Part shown: positions 15,101 through 22,950 of the stretch, piece by piece
How the letters are laid out: each line of letters starts with the position of its first letter
Numbering within the stretch: the stretch's first letter is position 1
Assembly: GCA_035650255.1 (NCBI GenBank)
Contig: DASRIA010000079.1
Coordinates: forward strand, 1 to 27,720
Origin: DASRIA01 sp035650255
GTDB taxonomy: Bacteria; Actinomycetota; Thermoleophilia; Solirubrobacterales; JBBDJG01
Reading direction: 5' to 3'
Length of the DNA stretch: 27,720 bases
Made by a program: the position numbers and the translations under genes
Notes under the pieces: generated by a model
The model's database searches: none
The model's input: the letters and a program-made list of their open reading frames with translations, nothing else
What the model was told of the DNA's origin: nothing

Positions 15101-15370
15101 CGCGTGGAAGGTCGTGCAGATCAGCTCCTCGTAGGCGTTCTCGAGCAGCTCCTCGGCGCGGGAGCGCATCTCCTCGGCCGCCTTCGCCGAGAAGGTCAGG
15201 GCCAGCACGTTCTCCGGCGGGATCCCCTGATCGGCCAGCCACGCGATGCGGCGCGTGATCACGCGCGTCTTTCCGCTGCCCGCCCCGGCCAGCACGAGCA
15301 GTGGGCCGCCGGGATGCGTGACCGCCTCGCGCTGCGCCTCGTTGAGGCCCTCGAGCAACCGTTCCGCCAT
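12158..15370 (-). CDS. UvrD-like ATP-dependent helicase fused to an Fe-S RecB-type nuclease
   Basis: A 1,070-residue superfamily 1 helicase with a C-terminal nuclease. The N-terminal motor has G-A-G-S-G-K-T (residues 29-35), D-E-Y-Q-D-T-N (238-244), G-D-D-D-Q-S-I-Y-R-F-R-G-A and L-E-T-N-Y-R-S. The second motor half has V-K-V-M-T-M-H-G-A-K-G-L-E-F-D and the arginine motif V-A-M-T-R-A-R-K-R-L. A PD-(D/E)XK nuclease follows, with L-I-D-Y-K-T-G-R near 970-977. Four cysteines frame it, one in Y-R-T-C-P-L-K-Y and C1056, C1059 and C1065 at the end, the AddB/AdnB-type iron-sulfur staple. Single-gene fusions like this act in double-strand-break end resection or related repair. No AddA/AdnA-like partner is adjacent, so it may act alone or with a distant partner. 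Confidence 0.9.
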   Translation of the reverse strand: MAERLLEGLNEAQREAVTHPGGPLLVLAGAGSGKTRVITRRIAWLADQGIPPENVLALTFSAKAAEEMRSRAEELLENAYEELICTTFHAFCVRLLQEEALEAGFDPFFHAATPADRLALLMERLDSLDVRHHDMRGNPAPFLAKLIERIDRLKDEMVPAAEYLAWAESLASSEDEAERDCSAREAEFARLYAAHDQLLDETGAMDFGEMIVRAIRLLEERPAAAQRVSERYRAVLVDEYQDTNYAQQLLLRLLVAGHGNVVVVGDDDQSIYRFRGASRKNIVDFQQTFPDAKVIRLETNYRSHQAILDAAHAVVEPNEERLPKKLRSSRKSTALGLDPVSFWRCENERAQAQAVAAEIERLVADGIDPAETAVLVRSVRNEGQLMATALEERGIPYRLVGGAGFFERSEVRDLLAWLRLLADPQDSRAVVRALMRPPVELGPVDLARCTTIARRRKSDMITGLRAALDSPDVPPEARTRIENFLKLHGSACRAFDEMRPDLFVHRLIERIGLRKQHLFNTSSESLERLVNIAKFADLAAAWVRHRPGRTSRDFAEYVSAVSAAGLREEDAVVHGHPHAVKVMTMHGAKGLEFDCVYVLGVQQSRMPGRRRSNELVPDALLKEELPGTSTEAHVAEMRRLLYVAMTRARKRLVLSWPAKGGAGDQTEQKPSAFYEEARAAVGAEEEERNEELLGIHEDLYAAFRMLRDEVMGGVAQVGARMGEMRLDAHLDAAAAIARYMELLKLASLIERHPRPEELPAAIAEINSLITQTASAEQRQLYQDSNLDELLLETERENLRRRKIVGDQSDVSLEAYLPIRGGGLMLSATDIDVYRTCPLKYKFARVYNIPKEQTLPQRFGILVHQVLERYHSQLANEEVLAGSDTMREPTPDKLMTLFEAGWQRHGFSDSNEERQLHEKAVAALERYHERFAGEQGSPVWFERSFSFRLGPHLLRGRVDRVDRHPDGSYELIDYKTGRARTPSQLKDDIQLSLYQIGAKESWKLDSARQSYYYLLDDQRVPLEPSQEDVIRITDTATEVASGILNQEFEAKPSFGACSICDFQLICPAAER

Positions 15371-15434
15371 CGCAAGGATGGTAACCCTGGGCCCTGCCGA
15401 CCCGATAGGGCGGCTTGCCGGACTATGGACGATT

Positions 15435-15440
15435 TATAGT
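15435..15440 (+). promoter_or_regulatory. Probable -10 box, near-leaderless start
   Basis: TATAGT at 15435-15440 lies 8 bases before the TTG at 15449, so transcription would begin within about 2 bases of the start codon. A good -35 at the standard 17-base spacing is not seen (TTGCCG at 15415 leaves only 14). This supports the TTG as the true start. Confidence 0.45.
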
Positions 15441-15448
15441 CGTCCGCC

Positions 15449-16303
15449 TTGTCCCCGTTCACGGAAAACGCGCTCGCTGCGGACTGGATCCGGATGTGCC
15501 GGCGCGCAACGGGGGGCCTGCGCGAGATGTTCGGCACGCGTCCCGTGACCGCGGACCGCGAAAGCAGCGACTCCCGCGGGGCGGGCGGCGACCGCACCCT
15601 CGTGATCGACAGCGCGGCCGAGGACGTCGTCTTCCGGGAGCTCGAGGCGATGCACGAGCAGGGCCACGACTTCACCGCGATCTCCGAGGAGCGGGGCACC
15701 GTCGCCTTCGGCGACGGAGCGGGCGACGCGCGCGTCGTGATCGACCCGATCGACGGCTCCCTGAACGCGAAGCGGCTGATCCCGGCCTATTCGCTCAGCA
15801 TCGCGGTCGCGTCGGGCAGCACCATGGAGGACGTGGACATCGGCTACGTGCACGACTTCGGAACCGGCGAGGAGTTCGTCGCCGTGCGGGACAAGGGCGC
15901 CGCGTTGAACGGCGAGATGCTCGACCCCGAGGTGGCGGGTGAGGCGCTGGAGGTCGTCGGGTTCGAGTCGGCGCGCCCGGAATGGCTGGCGCCCGTGCTC
16001 GCGGAGCTCACGGACAAAGTGTGGCGCGCGCGAGTCGTCGGCTCGATCGCGATCTCACTGTGCTGGGTGGCCGCCGGCCGCTTCGACGGCATGGTGACGA
16101 CGGACGTCTGCCGCTCGGTGGACGCGGCCGCGGGCCAGCTGATCGCGCGCGAGGCCGGCGCGTTCGTCGACTTCCTGAAGCACGGCGGCATCGAGGCGCC
16201 GCTGGACCTCGACGCCCGCTACCGCATGGTGGCCGCGCGCTCGCCGGAGCATTTGGAGACGTTGGTGCGCGCGCTGGCGGTCGGGCGTCCGCTGGAGGCG
16301 TAG
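15449..16303 (+). CDS. Inositol monophosphatase family phosphatase
   Basis: A 284-residue member of the metal-dependent inositol monophosphatase/fructose-1,6-bisphosphatase-like superfamily. It shows the metal-site motifs I-S-E-E-R-G (usually G-E-E), D-P-I-D-G-S-L-N (usually D-P-I-D-G-T-x-N-F) and R-S-V-D-A-A-A-G (usually W-D-x-A-A-G). Replacement of the usual Trp and the S-L-N variant suggest a substrate other than plain inositol phosphate; archaeal-type bisphosphatases or nucleotidases are options. It is divergent from the helicase-nuclease (78 bp apart). The TTG start is supported by the -10 box just upstream and by lack of a better start before the conserved N-terminal helix. Confidence 0.82.
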   Translation: MSPFTENALAADWIRMCRRATGGLREMFGTRPVTADRESSDSRGAGGDRTLVIDSAAEDVVFRELEAMHEQGHDFTAISEERGTVAFGDGAGDARVVIDPIDGSLNAKRLIPAYSLSIAVASGSTMEDVDIGYVHDFGTGEEFVAVRDKGAALNGEMLDPEVAGEALEVVGFESARPEWLAPVLAELTDKVWRARVVGSIAISLCWVAAGRFDGMVTTDVCRSVDAAAGQLIAREAGAFVDFLKHGGIEAPLDLDARYRMVAARSPEHLETLVRALAVGRPLEA

Positions 16304-16369
16304 GGCAGGCACGACGACCTGCGTGGGTACGAGGGCCGGCAGAAGCATCACCGCTCCTTGTACGAGTCG

Positions 16370-17284
16370 CTAATCCTCCGCCAGGAGCTCGGCGAACTGT
16401 GCGGCGTTGCGGACTCCGTAGTCCGCGTAGCAGTTGTTCATCAGGACGTGCAGTTGCTGCGCCTCACCCGCCAGCTCGCGCGCCGGCGCGACCCACTTGC
16501 GCAGCTCGTCCTCGTCGTACAGGTACTTGAAGCGCTCCGCCGCGCTGATCCCGCGCTTCTCCCAGTTCTCGGCGTTGTGCCCGTGGAAGCGGATCATCGC
16601 CAGGTCCGGTGAGGTGGCGGCGACCACGGGAGGCACGGAGGTCTTGAAGCCCTGCGGCTCGTCGACCACGACGTACGTTGCGCCGATCTCGCGCAGCAGG
16701 CCGAGCGTGCGCTCCTGCTTGCCCTCCTTCATCCAGCCCGCCCCGCGGAACTCGATCGCCGGCTGGGCCGGAGAGCGCTCCGCCAGCTCGCGCAGGTACG
16801 CGACGTTGTCGCGGCTGGCCGCGAACCACTGGGGGAACTGGTAGAGGATCGCGCCCAGCTTTCCCGCGTCGGCAAGCGGTTGCAGCGCGCCGGCGAACAT
16901 GTCCCACACGGCGTCGAGCGCGTCGCGCGGCAGGTCGCGCGGATACACCCGGGCCTTCGAGGCCGTTTCTGCGGGCAGCATGTCGCGGATCGGCTCCGGC
17001 AGGGACTTGGTATTCACCGCATGCTGCGTCATCAGGCCGAACGCCTTCACGTTGAACACGAAGTGCGCGGGCGTGCGCTCCGCCCACAGGCGCGCATTGC
17101 GCTCGGAGGGCAGCGCGTAGAACGACGCGTCGACCTCCACCAGCGGGAAGTGCTCGGCATAGAAGCGCAGCCGCTTCTCCGGGTTGCCGGCGTCTGCCGG
17201 GTAGAACGCCTTCGACTTCACCAGCGTCGGATCGGTCCAGCTCGACGTGCCGTAGAAGACGTTGTCGACGGGCTTGCCGCTCAC
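16370..17284 (-). CDS. DUF72-family protein
   Basis: A 304-residue protein of the DUF72 family (TIM-barrel-like). The family's opening strand and helix are clear: F-Y-G-T-S-S-W-T-D-P near residue 10, then Y-A-E-H-F-P-L-V-E-V-D-A-S-F-Y, then F-V-F-N-V-K-A-F-G-L-M-T-Q-H. Later marks are L-G-A-I-L-Y-Q-F-P, A-I-E-F-R, I-R-F-H-G-H-N, and the end motif V-L-M-N-N-C-Y-A-D-Y-G. Biochemical function is not settled in this family. Its GTG start overlaps the stop of the Lhr helicase as GTGA, so the two are translated in one coupled unit; a nucleic-acid-related role is therefore a fair guess. Confidence 0.88.
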   Translation of the reverse strand: MSGKPVDNVFYGTSSWTDPTLVKSKAFYPADAGNPEKRLRFYAEHFPLVEVDASFYALPSERNARLWAERTPAHFVFNVKAFGLMTQHAVNTKSLPEPIRDMLPAETASKARVYPRDLPRDALDAVWDMFAGALQPLADAGKLGAILYQFPQWFAASRDNVAYLRELAERSPAQPAIEFRGAGWMKEGKQERTLGLLREIGATYVVVDEPQGFKTSVPPVVAATSPDLAMIRFHGHNAENWEKRGISAAERFKYLYDEDELRKWVAPARELAGEAQQLHVLMNNCYADYGVRNAAQFAELLAED

Positions 17285-20200
17285 GCGGTCAGCGTGAGCC
17301 GGCGCGGCCCGGAGCGGAAGCCGCGCTCGACCAGCAGGTCCTCGACCGCCGAGCCGAGCACGGGCTCGCCGTCCCAGCGCTCGATCCCGAGGCGCCGCAG
17401 CGGCCCGGCATTGCGGACGAACTCGGCGAGCGCATCGAGCGCGGCCGGCAGCCACTCGTCCGCGTGGTCGGACAGCGACACCAGCCCGCGCCCACCCGCC
17501 TCCACATAGAGGACGGCGCGTCCGTCCAGCAGCACCACGTAGGCACCGGGCACACGCGCGGGGCGGCGCGCCTGCTCAGCGCGCCGCGGCCACGGCAGCA
17601 CGGCGCCGTACAGGTTGGCCGGGTCCTGCGCCGCGAGCACGACGGCGCCGCCGGACTCCCGGTGCGTCCGCAGCCGTTCGACCGCCGCAGACAGGGCGAA
17701 CTGCGCGCCGCCGAGGCCTTCCACGAAGTAACCGCGCCGCGCCGAGCCGAGCGTCTCGAGCGCGGACAGCTCCGCGTAGACGCCGGCAAAGCCTCCCGGG
17801 ATGCGCTCCCCCACCACCGTCTCGCGCGCCACCAGGCCGTGGCGCTCGAGCAGCAGCTCGGCGCGCGCCTGCGCGCGGTCCTTCTCGGGAGGACGCGGTT
17901 CGAACAGCCGGGCGGCGAGGCTCCACCGGCCCTGGAGCTGGGGCTGTGACCCGCTGCGCCGCGACCCGAAGCGCCGCCGGCGCCCGCTCTGGTGCACGGG
18001 CGGCGCGAGCGAGAGCCGCCGGGCGCGCAGCGGCGCAAAGGCGTCGTTGGTGACCTCGCCCGCCCACACCAGGTCCCACAGCGCGTCCCGCAGGTCGACC
18101 GGGGAGATGTCGACATCGACGAGCAGGTCGGACCAGAACGCGGCGCCTGCGCCGAGCCGTTCGCGCAGCGCGTCGTGTGCGCGGCCGCGCGGTCCCTGTT
18201 CGGAGAGCTCCTGCGGCGGCCCGAGGTACGGCGCGTCCTCGCGGAAGTAGAGCGCCACGCGGCCACCGCGCCCGGCTCCGCTGCCCGCACCGGTCCAGAC
18301 GACCTCGCCCGCCGCGCAGAGCCGGTCGAGCCAGGTGCGGTCGTAGCTTCCGAGGCGGCGCGGCAGGATGTCGCGCTCCCACGCCTCGGGAGTCAGCGCG
18401 AGGCCCTGCAGCGGTGCCAGCACCTCGCGCAGGCGGTCGGGCGCCGCGTCGAGCGGCATCCGCTCGCCGTCGGACTTGGCGCCGCTGCGCGCGTAGCGGT
18501 CGATGCCGTGCCAGGAGACCGCGAACCGCGCGAGTGTCGCCTGGTCGGTGGGCTCGATCTCCTTCCGCAGCGCAGCGAGGCTGGCGCGGCGCAGGCGGCG
18601 CAGGACGTCGGGGTCGCACCACTCGCGCTCGCGCCCGCCGCGCGGGTCGGTGCTCGGCCGGATCTCGCCCCGGACCAGCTCGTCGGCTCGCTCGAGCGCC
18701 ACCAGCGTCTCGGTCGCCCGCTGCGGATCGAGCCCGTAGCGCTCTGCCACCTCGGCGGTCGTGAACGGCCCGTGGGTGCGCGCGTAGCGGCGCAGCAGCT
18801 TCTCCAGCGGTCGGTCGACCTCGGCCAGGAACTTCTCGGGCAGCCCTGCGGGAGGCACGACGCCCAGCGCGTCCCGGTAAAGGGCGGCATCGCCGGCGTC
18901 GACCCAGCGCTGCTCGGAGGCCAGCCGGACCTTCACGGCCCGCCGCTCGCTCACGAGCCGCGCCGCCAGGCGCTGCACGTCGATCCCGGGCACGACCCGC
19001 GCCTGCAGCTCCTCGTCGGAGAGGTCGCCCAGCGCGCGCAGCAGGTCGTGCAGCTGGTCTGCGTCGGCCGCCGCCTTGCCCGGATCCAGCCGCTGAAGCT
19101 GTTCCTCCACCGTCGCGAGCGCGTCCGGGTCGATCAGCTCGCGCAGCTCCTCCGAGCCGAGCAGCTCGCGCAGCAGGTCGCGGTCGAGCGCCAGCGCCGC
19201 CGCGCGCTGCTCCGCGCGCGGGGTGTCGCCCTCGTACATGTAGGTCGCGATGTAGTCGAACAGCAGGCTCTGCGCGAACGGCGAGGCGTTCGGCGTCTCC
19301 ACCTCGACGAGCGCTACGTCTCGTCGCTCGAGCCGCTCGAGCAGCATCTTCAACGCCGGCAGGTCGAGCCAGTCCTGCATGCACTCGCGGTATGTCTCGA
19401 GCACCACCGGGAACTCCCCGAAGCGGCGGGCGACCTGGAGGAGCCCCTGCGCCTTCAGGCGCTGCTGCCAGAGCGGTGTGCGCTGGTTGGGCATCCGCCG
19501 CGGGATCAGCAGCGAGCGGGCGGCGGCCTCGCGAAAGCGCGAGCCGAACAACGCGGTGTTGCCGAGCTCGGACGTGACCAGGTCCTCGAGCTCCTCGGGA
19601 TCGAGCAGCGCCATGTCCGCGGGCGGCGGGTCGTCCGCGTCGGGAAGGTGAAGGATCACGCCGTCGTCCGACCAGATCGCGTCGGGATCGAGGCCGCGCT
19701 CGTCGCGCAGGCGCACCGAGATCGCCATCGCCCAGGCCGCGTGCACGCGGCCTCCGAACGGAGTCAGCACGCACAGGCGCCAGTCGCCGATCTCGTCGCG
19801 GAAGCGCTCGATCACGATCGTGCGGTCCGACGGCACGGCGCGGGTCGCCTCCCGCTGCTCGTTCAGGTAGCGGTACACGTTGTCGGCGGCGAACTCGTCC
19901 AGGTCGTACTCGCCGCGGAGCAGCGCAAGCGCCTGCTCCTGCGGCATCTCGGACACCTCGCGCTGGAACGCGCCGACCGCGGTCCCGAGCTCGAAGGTGC
20001 GGCCGATGCCGTCCCCCTTCCAGAAGGGAATCGCTCCCGGCACTTCGGGCGCGGGCGTCACGATCACGCGGTCGCGGGTGATGTCCTCGATCCGCCAGGT
20101 GGTGGAGCCGAGCCGGAATGCCTGCCCGACACGCGCCTCGTAGACCATCTCCTCGTCGAACTCCCCCACCCGCCGGCCGTCCGGTAGATGCACCCCGTAC

Positions 20201-21789
20201 AGGCCGCGGTCGGGGATCGTGCCGGCGTTCGTGACCGCGAGCTTCTGCGAGCCGCGCCGGGCGCGCAGCGTGCCCTCGATGCGGTCCCAGACGAGGCGCG
20301 GGCGCAGCTCCGCGAACTCCTCCGACGGATAGCGGCCGTCGAGCATGTCGAGCACGTTCTCGAGCTGCGTCGCTGACAGGTCGCGATAGGGGTAGGCGGA
20401 GGTCACGACGCGATGGACGTCGTCGACCGTCCAGTCCTGGCCCGCGACCATCGCGACCACGTGCTGGGCGAGCACGTCCAGCGGCGAGCGCGGGATGACC
20501 GTCGCCTCGATCGCGCGCTCGCGCATCAGCTTGGTGACGACCGCGCACTCGACCAGGTCGGCGCGGAACTTCGGGAACAGGCGCCCCTTCGAGACCTGGG
20601 ACAGCGTGTGGCCGGCGCGACCGACCCGCTGCAGGCCGCGCGCGACCGACTTAGGCGACTCGATCTGCACGACGAGGTCGACGGCGCCCATGTCGATGCC
20701 GAGCTCGAGCGAGCTGGTGGCGACCAGGCACCGCAGCCGGCCCGACTTCAGCTCGTCCTCGATCTCCGTGCGCGCTTCGCGCGAGAGCGACCCGTGGTGC
20801 GAGCGCGCGACCGGCTCCTCGGCCAGGTCGTTGAGCCGCAGCGCGAGCCGCTCGGCCAGGCGCCGGTTGTTTACGAACACGATCGTGGAGTTGTGCTCGC
20901 GCACCATCTCCAGCACCCGCGGGTAGATGCTGGGCCAGATCGAACGCCGCGAGGCAGAATCGCCATTCACGGCCATCGCAGGATCGGACTGGTCTGCGGC
21001 CGGGTCGGTCTCGGGGTCGCGCAGGTCGGCGACCGGCACCACGACCTGCAGGTCGAGCGGCTTGTCGGCCTCGGCCTCGACGATCGTGACCGGGCGCGGA
21101 GCCCCGTCGGACACGCCCCCCAGGAAGCGGGCGATCTCGTCGATGGGCCGCTGCGTCGCGGACAGGCCGATTCGCTGGAGCGGTTCGTCGCGGCCGTTGG
21201 CGCGCACCAGCTCCTCGAGGCGCTCCAGGGTGAGGGACAGGTGCGATCCACGCTTGCTGGCGGCGACGGCGTGGATCTCGTCCACGATCACGCATTCCGC
21301 CCCGGCGAGGGTCTCCCGCGCCCGCGACGTCAGCATCAGGTAGAGCGACTCGGGCGTCGTGATCAGGATGTCGGGCGGGCGGCGCAGCATCTGCGCGCGC
21401 TCCTTCTGCGGCGTGTCGCCCGTGCGGATGCCGACCCGGATGCGCTCCGCCCCGGGGATCGCCGTGAGCGGCACCTGCAGGTTGCGGTCGATGTCGTACC
21501 CGAGCGCCTTCAGCGGCGAGATGTAGATCACGCGCGTCCCAGGAGGAACGTCGTCCTGCTGCACACCCCGCCGTCCGCTTTCGGGCGGGGGGCTGTTTAT
21601 CAGCCGGTCGATCGCCCACAGGAATGCGGACAACGTCTTCCCCGACCCGGTCGGTGCCGCGATCAGCGTGCTCTCGCCGCGCGCGATCGGCGGCCAGCCG
21701 TGGATCTGGGGCGGCGTCGGCTCCCCGAACGCACGGTCGAACCACTCGCGGACGGGCGGCGAAAAGTGGGTGAGAGCGGCGGGCGTCAC
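17281..21789 (-). CDS. lhr: Lhr-type ATP-dependent helicase (long form)
   Basis: A 1,502-residue superfamily 2 helicase of the Lhr family, the usual length of the long bacterial form. The motor has A-P-T-G-S-G-K-T (residues 45-52), V-D-E-I-H-A-V (DEIH at 170-173), motif III S-A-T-Q-R, L-E-L-G-I-D-M-G-A-V-D-L and V-G-R-A-G-H (motif VI). The winged-helix and Lhr-specific core follow, and the C-terminal Lhr extension ends with A-Y-V-V-L-L-D-G-R-A-V-L-Y-V-E-A-G-G-R-G-L and L-T-L-T-A. In mycobacteria Lhr is a 3'-5' DNA translocase induced by DNA damage. The start is a GTG at 21789. Its stop overlaps the DUF72 gene start. Confidence 0.93.
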   Translation of the reverse strand: MTPAALTHFSPPVREWFDRAFGEPTPPQIHGWPPIARGESTLIAAPTGSGKTLSAFLWAIDRLINSPPPESGRRGVQQDDVPPGTRVIYISPLKALGYDIDRNLQVPLTAIPGAERIRVGIRTGDTPQKERAQMLRRPPDILITTPESLYLMLTSRARETLAGAECVIVDEIHAVAASKRGSHLSLTLERLEELVRANGRDEPLQRIGLSATQRPIDEIARFLGGVSDGAPRPVTIVEAEADKPLDLQVVVPVADLRDPETDPAADQSDPAMAVNGDSASRRSIWPSIYPRVLEMVREHNSTIVFVNNRRLAERLALRLNDLAEEPVARSHHGSLSREARTEIEDELKSGRLRCLVATSSLELGIDMGAVDLVVQIESPKSVARGLQRVGRAGHTLSQVSKGRLFPKFRADLVECAVVTKLMRERAIEATVIPRSPLDVLAQHVVAMVAGQDWTVDDVHRVVTSAYPYRDLSATQLENVLDMLDGRYPSEEFAELRPRLVWDRIEGTLRARRGSQKLAVTNAGTIPDRGLYGVHLPDGRRVGEFDEEMVYEARVGQAFRLGSTTWRIEDITRDRVIVTPAPEVPGAIPFWKGDGIGRTFELGTAVGAFQREVSEMPQEQALALLRGEYDLDEFAADNVYRYLNEQREATRAVPSDRTIVIERFRDEIGDWRLCVLTPFGGRVHAAWAMAISVRLRDERGLDPDAIWSDDGVILHLPDADDPPPADMALLDPEELEDLVTSELGNTALFGSRFREAAARSLLIPRRMPNQRTPLWQQRLKAQGLLQVARRFGEFPVVLETYRECMQDWLDLPALKMLLERLERRDVALVEVETPNASPFAQSLLFDYIATYMYEGDTPRAEQRAAALALDRDLLRELLGSEELRELIDPDALATVEEQLQRLDPGKAAADADQLHDLLRALGDLSDEELQARVVPGIDVQRLAARLVSERRAVKVRLASEQRWVDAGDAALYRDALGVVPPAGLPEKFLAEVDRPLEKLLRRYARTHGPFTTAEVAERYGLDPQRATETLVALERADELVRGEIRPSTDPRGGREREWCDPDVLRRLRRASLAALRKEIEPTDQATLARFAVSWHGIDRYARSGAKSDGERMPLDAAPDRLREVLAPLQGLALTPEAWERDILPRRLGSYDRTWLDRLCAAGEVVWTGAGSGAGRGGRVALYFREDAPYLGPPQELSEQGPRGRAHDALRERLGAGAAFWSDLLVDVDISPVDLRDALWDLVWAGEVTNDAFAPLRARRLSLAPPVHQSGRRRRFGSRRSGSQPQLQGRWSLAARLFEPRPPEKDRAQARAELLLERHGLVARETVVGERIPGGFAGVYAELSALETLGSARRGYFVEGLGGAQFALSAAVERLRTHRESGGAVVLAAQDPANLYGAVLPWPRRAEQARRPARVPGAYVVLLDGRAVLYVEAGGRGLVSLSDHADEWLPAALDALAEFVRNAGPLRRLGIERWDGEPVLGSAVEDLLVERGFRSGPRRLTLTA

Positions 21790-21819
21790 TACCTATATGG
21801 AGAGTAGCGCTGCGCGGTT

Positions 21820-22935
21820 CTACGGCCGGCCGGCAGCCGCCGCCCGCGCGTCGACGGCGGTGCCGTCCTCGTGCACCTCCCACACGGGGGCGCACGCGCC
21901 CTTCGCCTTCACCTTGTCGGGATACATGCCGCCCGGGTGGAAGGCGATGTCCGCGACGCGGACCGGACATGCGACGAAGCGCATCTCATCTGCAGGCCCG
22001 GGCACGGCGAAGGTCGGCCGGGGAGAGAAATGCAGCCCACCTCCGCACTCCTGCACGCCGCCGTCCCAATCGTCGGCGACCGGCACGCTGCCGGGGCGGT
22101 ACGACATGCCGTAGTAGGAGTCGAAGTTGTCGTCCACCGCCTTGAAGAGGACCGCCACGCCGTCCTCGACCGGCACCCCATACCACGCGCACCATTCCGC
22201 CGCGGTCGCCGGATGCGCCACCTCGACGGCTCCGCCTCCGGACACCGCCCGCCCGCCGTGGCGCATCACCGCGACCCCGGCCGCGGCATCGATCTGCGCC
22301 GCTCCCCGCGCGCGCACCATGACCGCTCCGCAGGCGCGGACGCTCGCCGATCCGGTCGCGGTCACGATCGCGGTCTCGAGCGCTTCGACCCTCGCCGCGC
22401 CCGCGGCGTGCACCGTGGCGTTGCCCCAGGCGGTGACCGCGACGCGATCTTGCGCGTGGACGACCGCCTGTCCCCAAACCCAGGCGCGGCACTCGCCGCG
22501 CAGCATCGCCCGCGTGGTCAGGACCGCCCGCACCCGGCAGCGATCGCCTGCGCGGACCCGCGCGCGCCCCAGCGCCACGACATAGGCGTCCTCGCCGGCG
22601 TCCACCGTCGCGTCCGCGCTGGCCACGACCCGCGCCCGGCCGTAGGCGCGCACGTAGACGTGGCCGCCCGCGATCACGTGCGTCGAGTCCCCGGCCTCGA
22701 CCGTGGCCGAGTCGCGGGTGGCGACGTGCGCCCGGCCGCTCGCGACGATGCTCGTGGAGCCGCCGGCCTCGACGGATGCGTCGTCGCCGACGACCATGCG
22801 CGCGGAATCGGCTGCGCGCACGAAGTGGTCGCCGCCGAGCTCGAACTGACCGTCTCCCGCGCAGACCGGAATCAGGTCGGGTCGGCTCAGCGCTTCATCG
22901 AGCTCCTGCTGGCTGAAGACGTCGCGTGATTCCAT
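21820..22935 (-). CDS. Octad-repeat (probable beta-solenoid) protein with C-terminal DUF7666-like domain
   Basis: A 371-residue protein of unknown function in two parts. Residues 44-227 are 23 consecutive octads of pattern x-A-x-V-x-A-x-G with almost no slippage; the regular small and valine positions point to a right-handed beta-solenoid. Residues about 240-360 form a separate domain: F-K-A-V-D-D-N-F-D-S-Y-Y-G-M-S-Y-R-P-G, then D-W-D-G-G-V-Q-E-C-G-G-G-L-H-F-S-P-R-P, then K-V-K-A-K-G-A-C-A-P-V-W-E-V. It resembles a small domain also met in phage proteins (DUF7666, from memory). There is no signal peptide or membrane helix. The ATG at 22935 is used because the longer frame runs into the divergent glycosyltransferase gene. 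The start codons of the two genes are only 15 bp apart. Confidence 0.78.
   Translation of the reverse strand: MESRDVFSQQELDEALSRPDLIPVCAGDGQFELGGDHFVRAADSARMVVGDDASVEAGGSTSIVASGRAHVATRDSATVEAGDSTHVIAGGHVYVRAYGRARVVASADATVDAGEDAYVVALGRARVRAGDRCRVRAVLTTRAMLRGECRAWVWGQAVVHAQDRVAVTAWGNATVHAAGAARVEALETAIVTATGSASVRACGAVMVRARGAAQIDAAAGVAVMRHGGRAVSGGGAVEVAHPATAAEWCAWYGVPVEDGVAVLFKAVDDNFDSYYGMSYRPGSVPVADDWDGGVQECGGGLHFSPRPTFAVPGPADEMRFVACPVRVADIAFHPGGMYPDKVKAKGACAPVWEVHEDGTAVDARAAAAGRP
22255..22806 (-). repeat. 23 tandem 24-bp coding units (octad repeat)
   Basis: The stretch encoding the 23 octads is a degenerate tandem array with a 24-base period. The units are conserved at the protein level (A-x-V-x-A-x-G) much more than at the DNA level, so it is an old, selected repeat rather than a recent slippage expansion. 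Confidence 0.8.
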
Positions 22936-22945
22936 GAAGATGGAA
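22930..22945. promoter_or_regulatory. Inverted repeat spanning the divergent starts
   Basis: TTCCAT (22930-22935) and ATGGAA (22940-22945) form an inverted repeat with a 4-base centre. One arm contains the start codon of the leftward gene, the other lies just before the ATG of the rightward gene. No -10/-35 pair is visible in the 15-bp gap, so any promoters must lie inside the neighbours. Confidence 0.35.
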
Positions 22946-22950
22946 GCCTG

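Noticed and set aside
12482..15439. A 985-codon plus-strand frame opposite the helicase-nuclease
   Set aside because: It is the mirror of a GC-rich gene whose minus-strand product has all helicase and nuclease motifs; the plus-strand translation is low-complexity and matches nothing.
17992..20187. A 731-codon plus-strand frame, and long out-of-phase minus frames (17576-20548), within the Lhr gene
   Set aside because: They are shadows of the Lhr helicase, rich in Arg/Ala/Gly or His/Leu with no recognisable domains.
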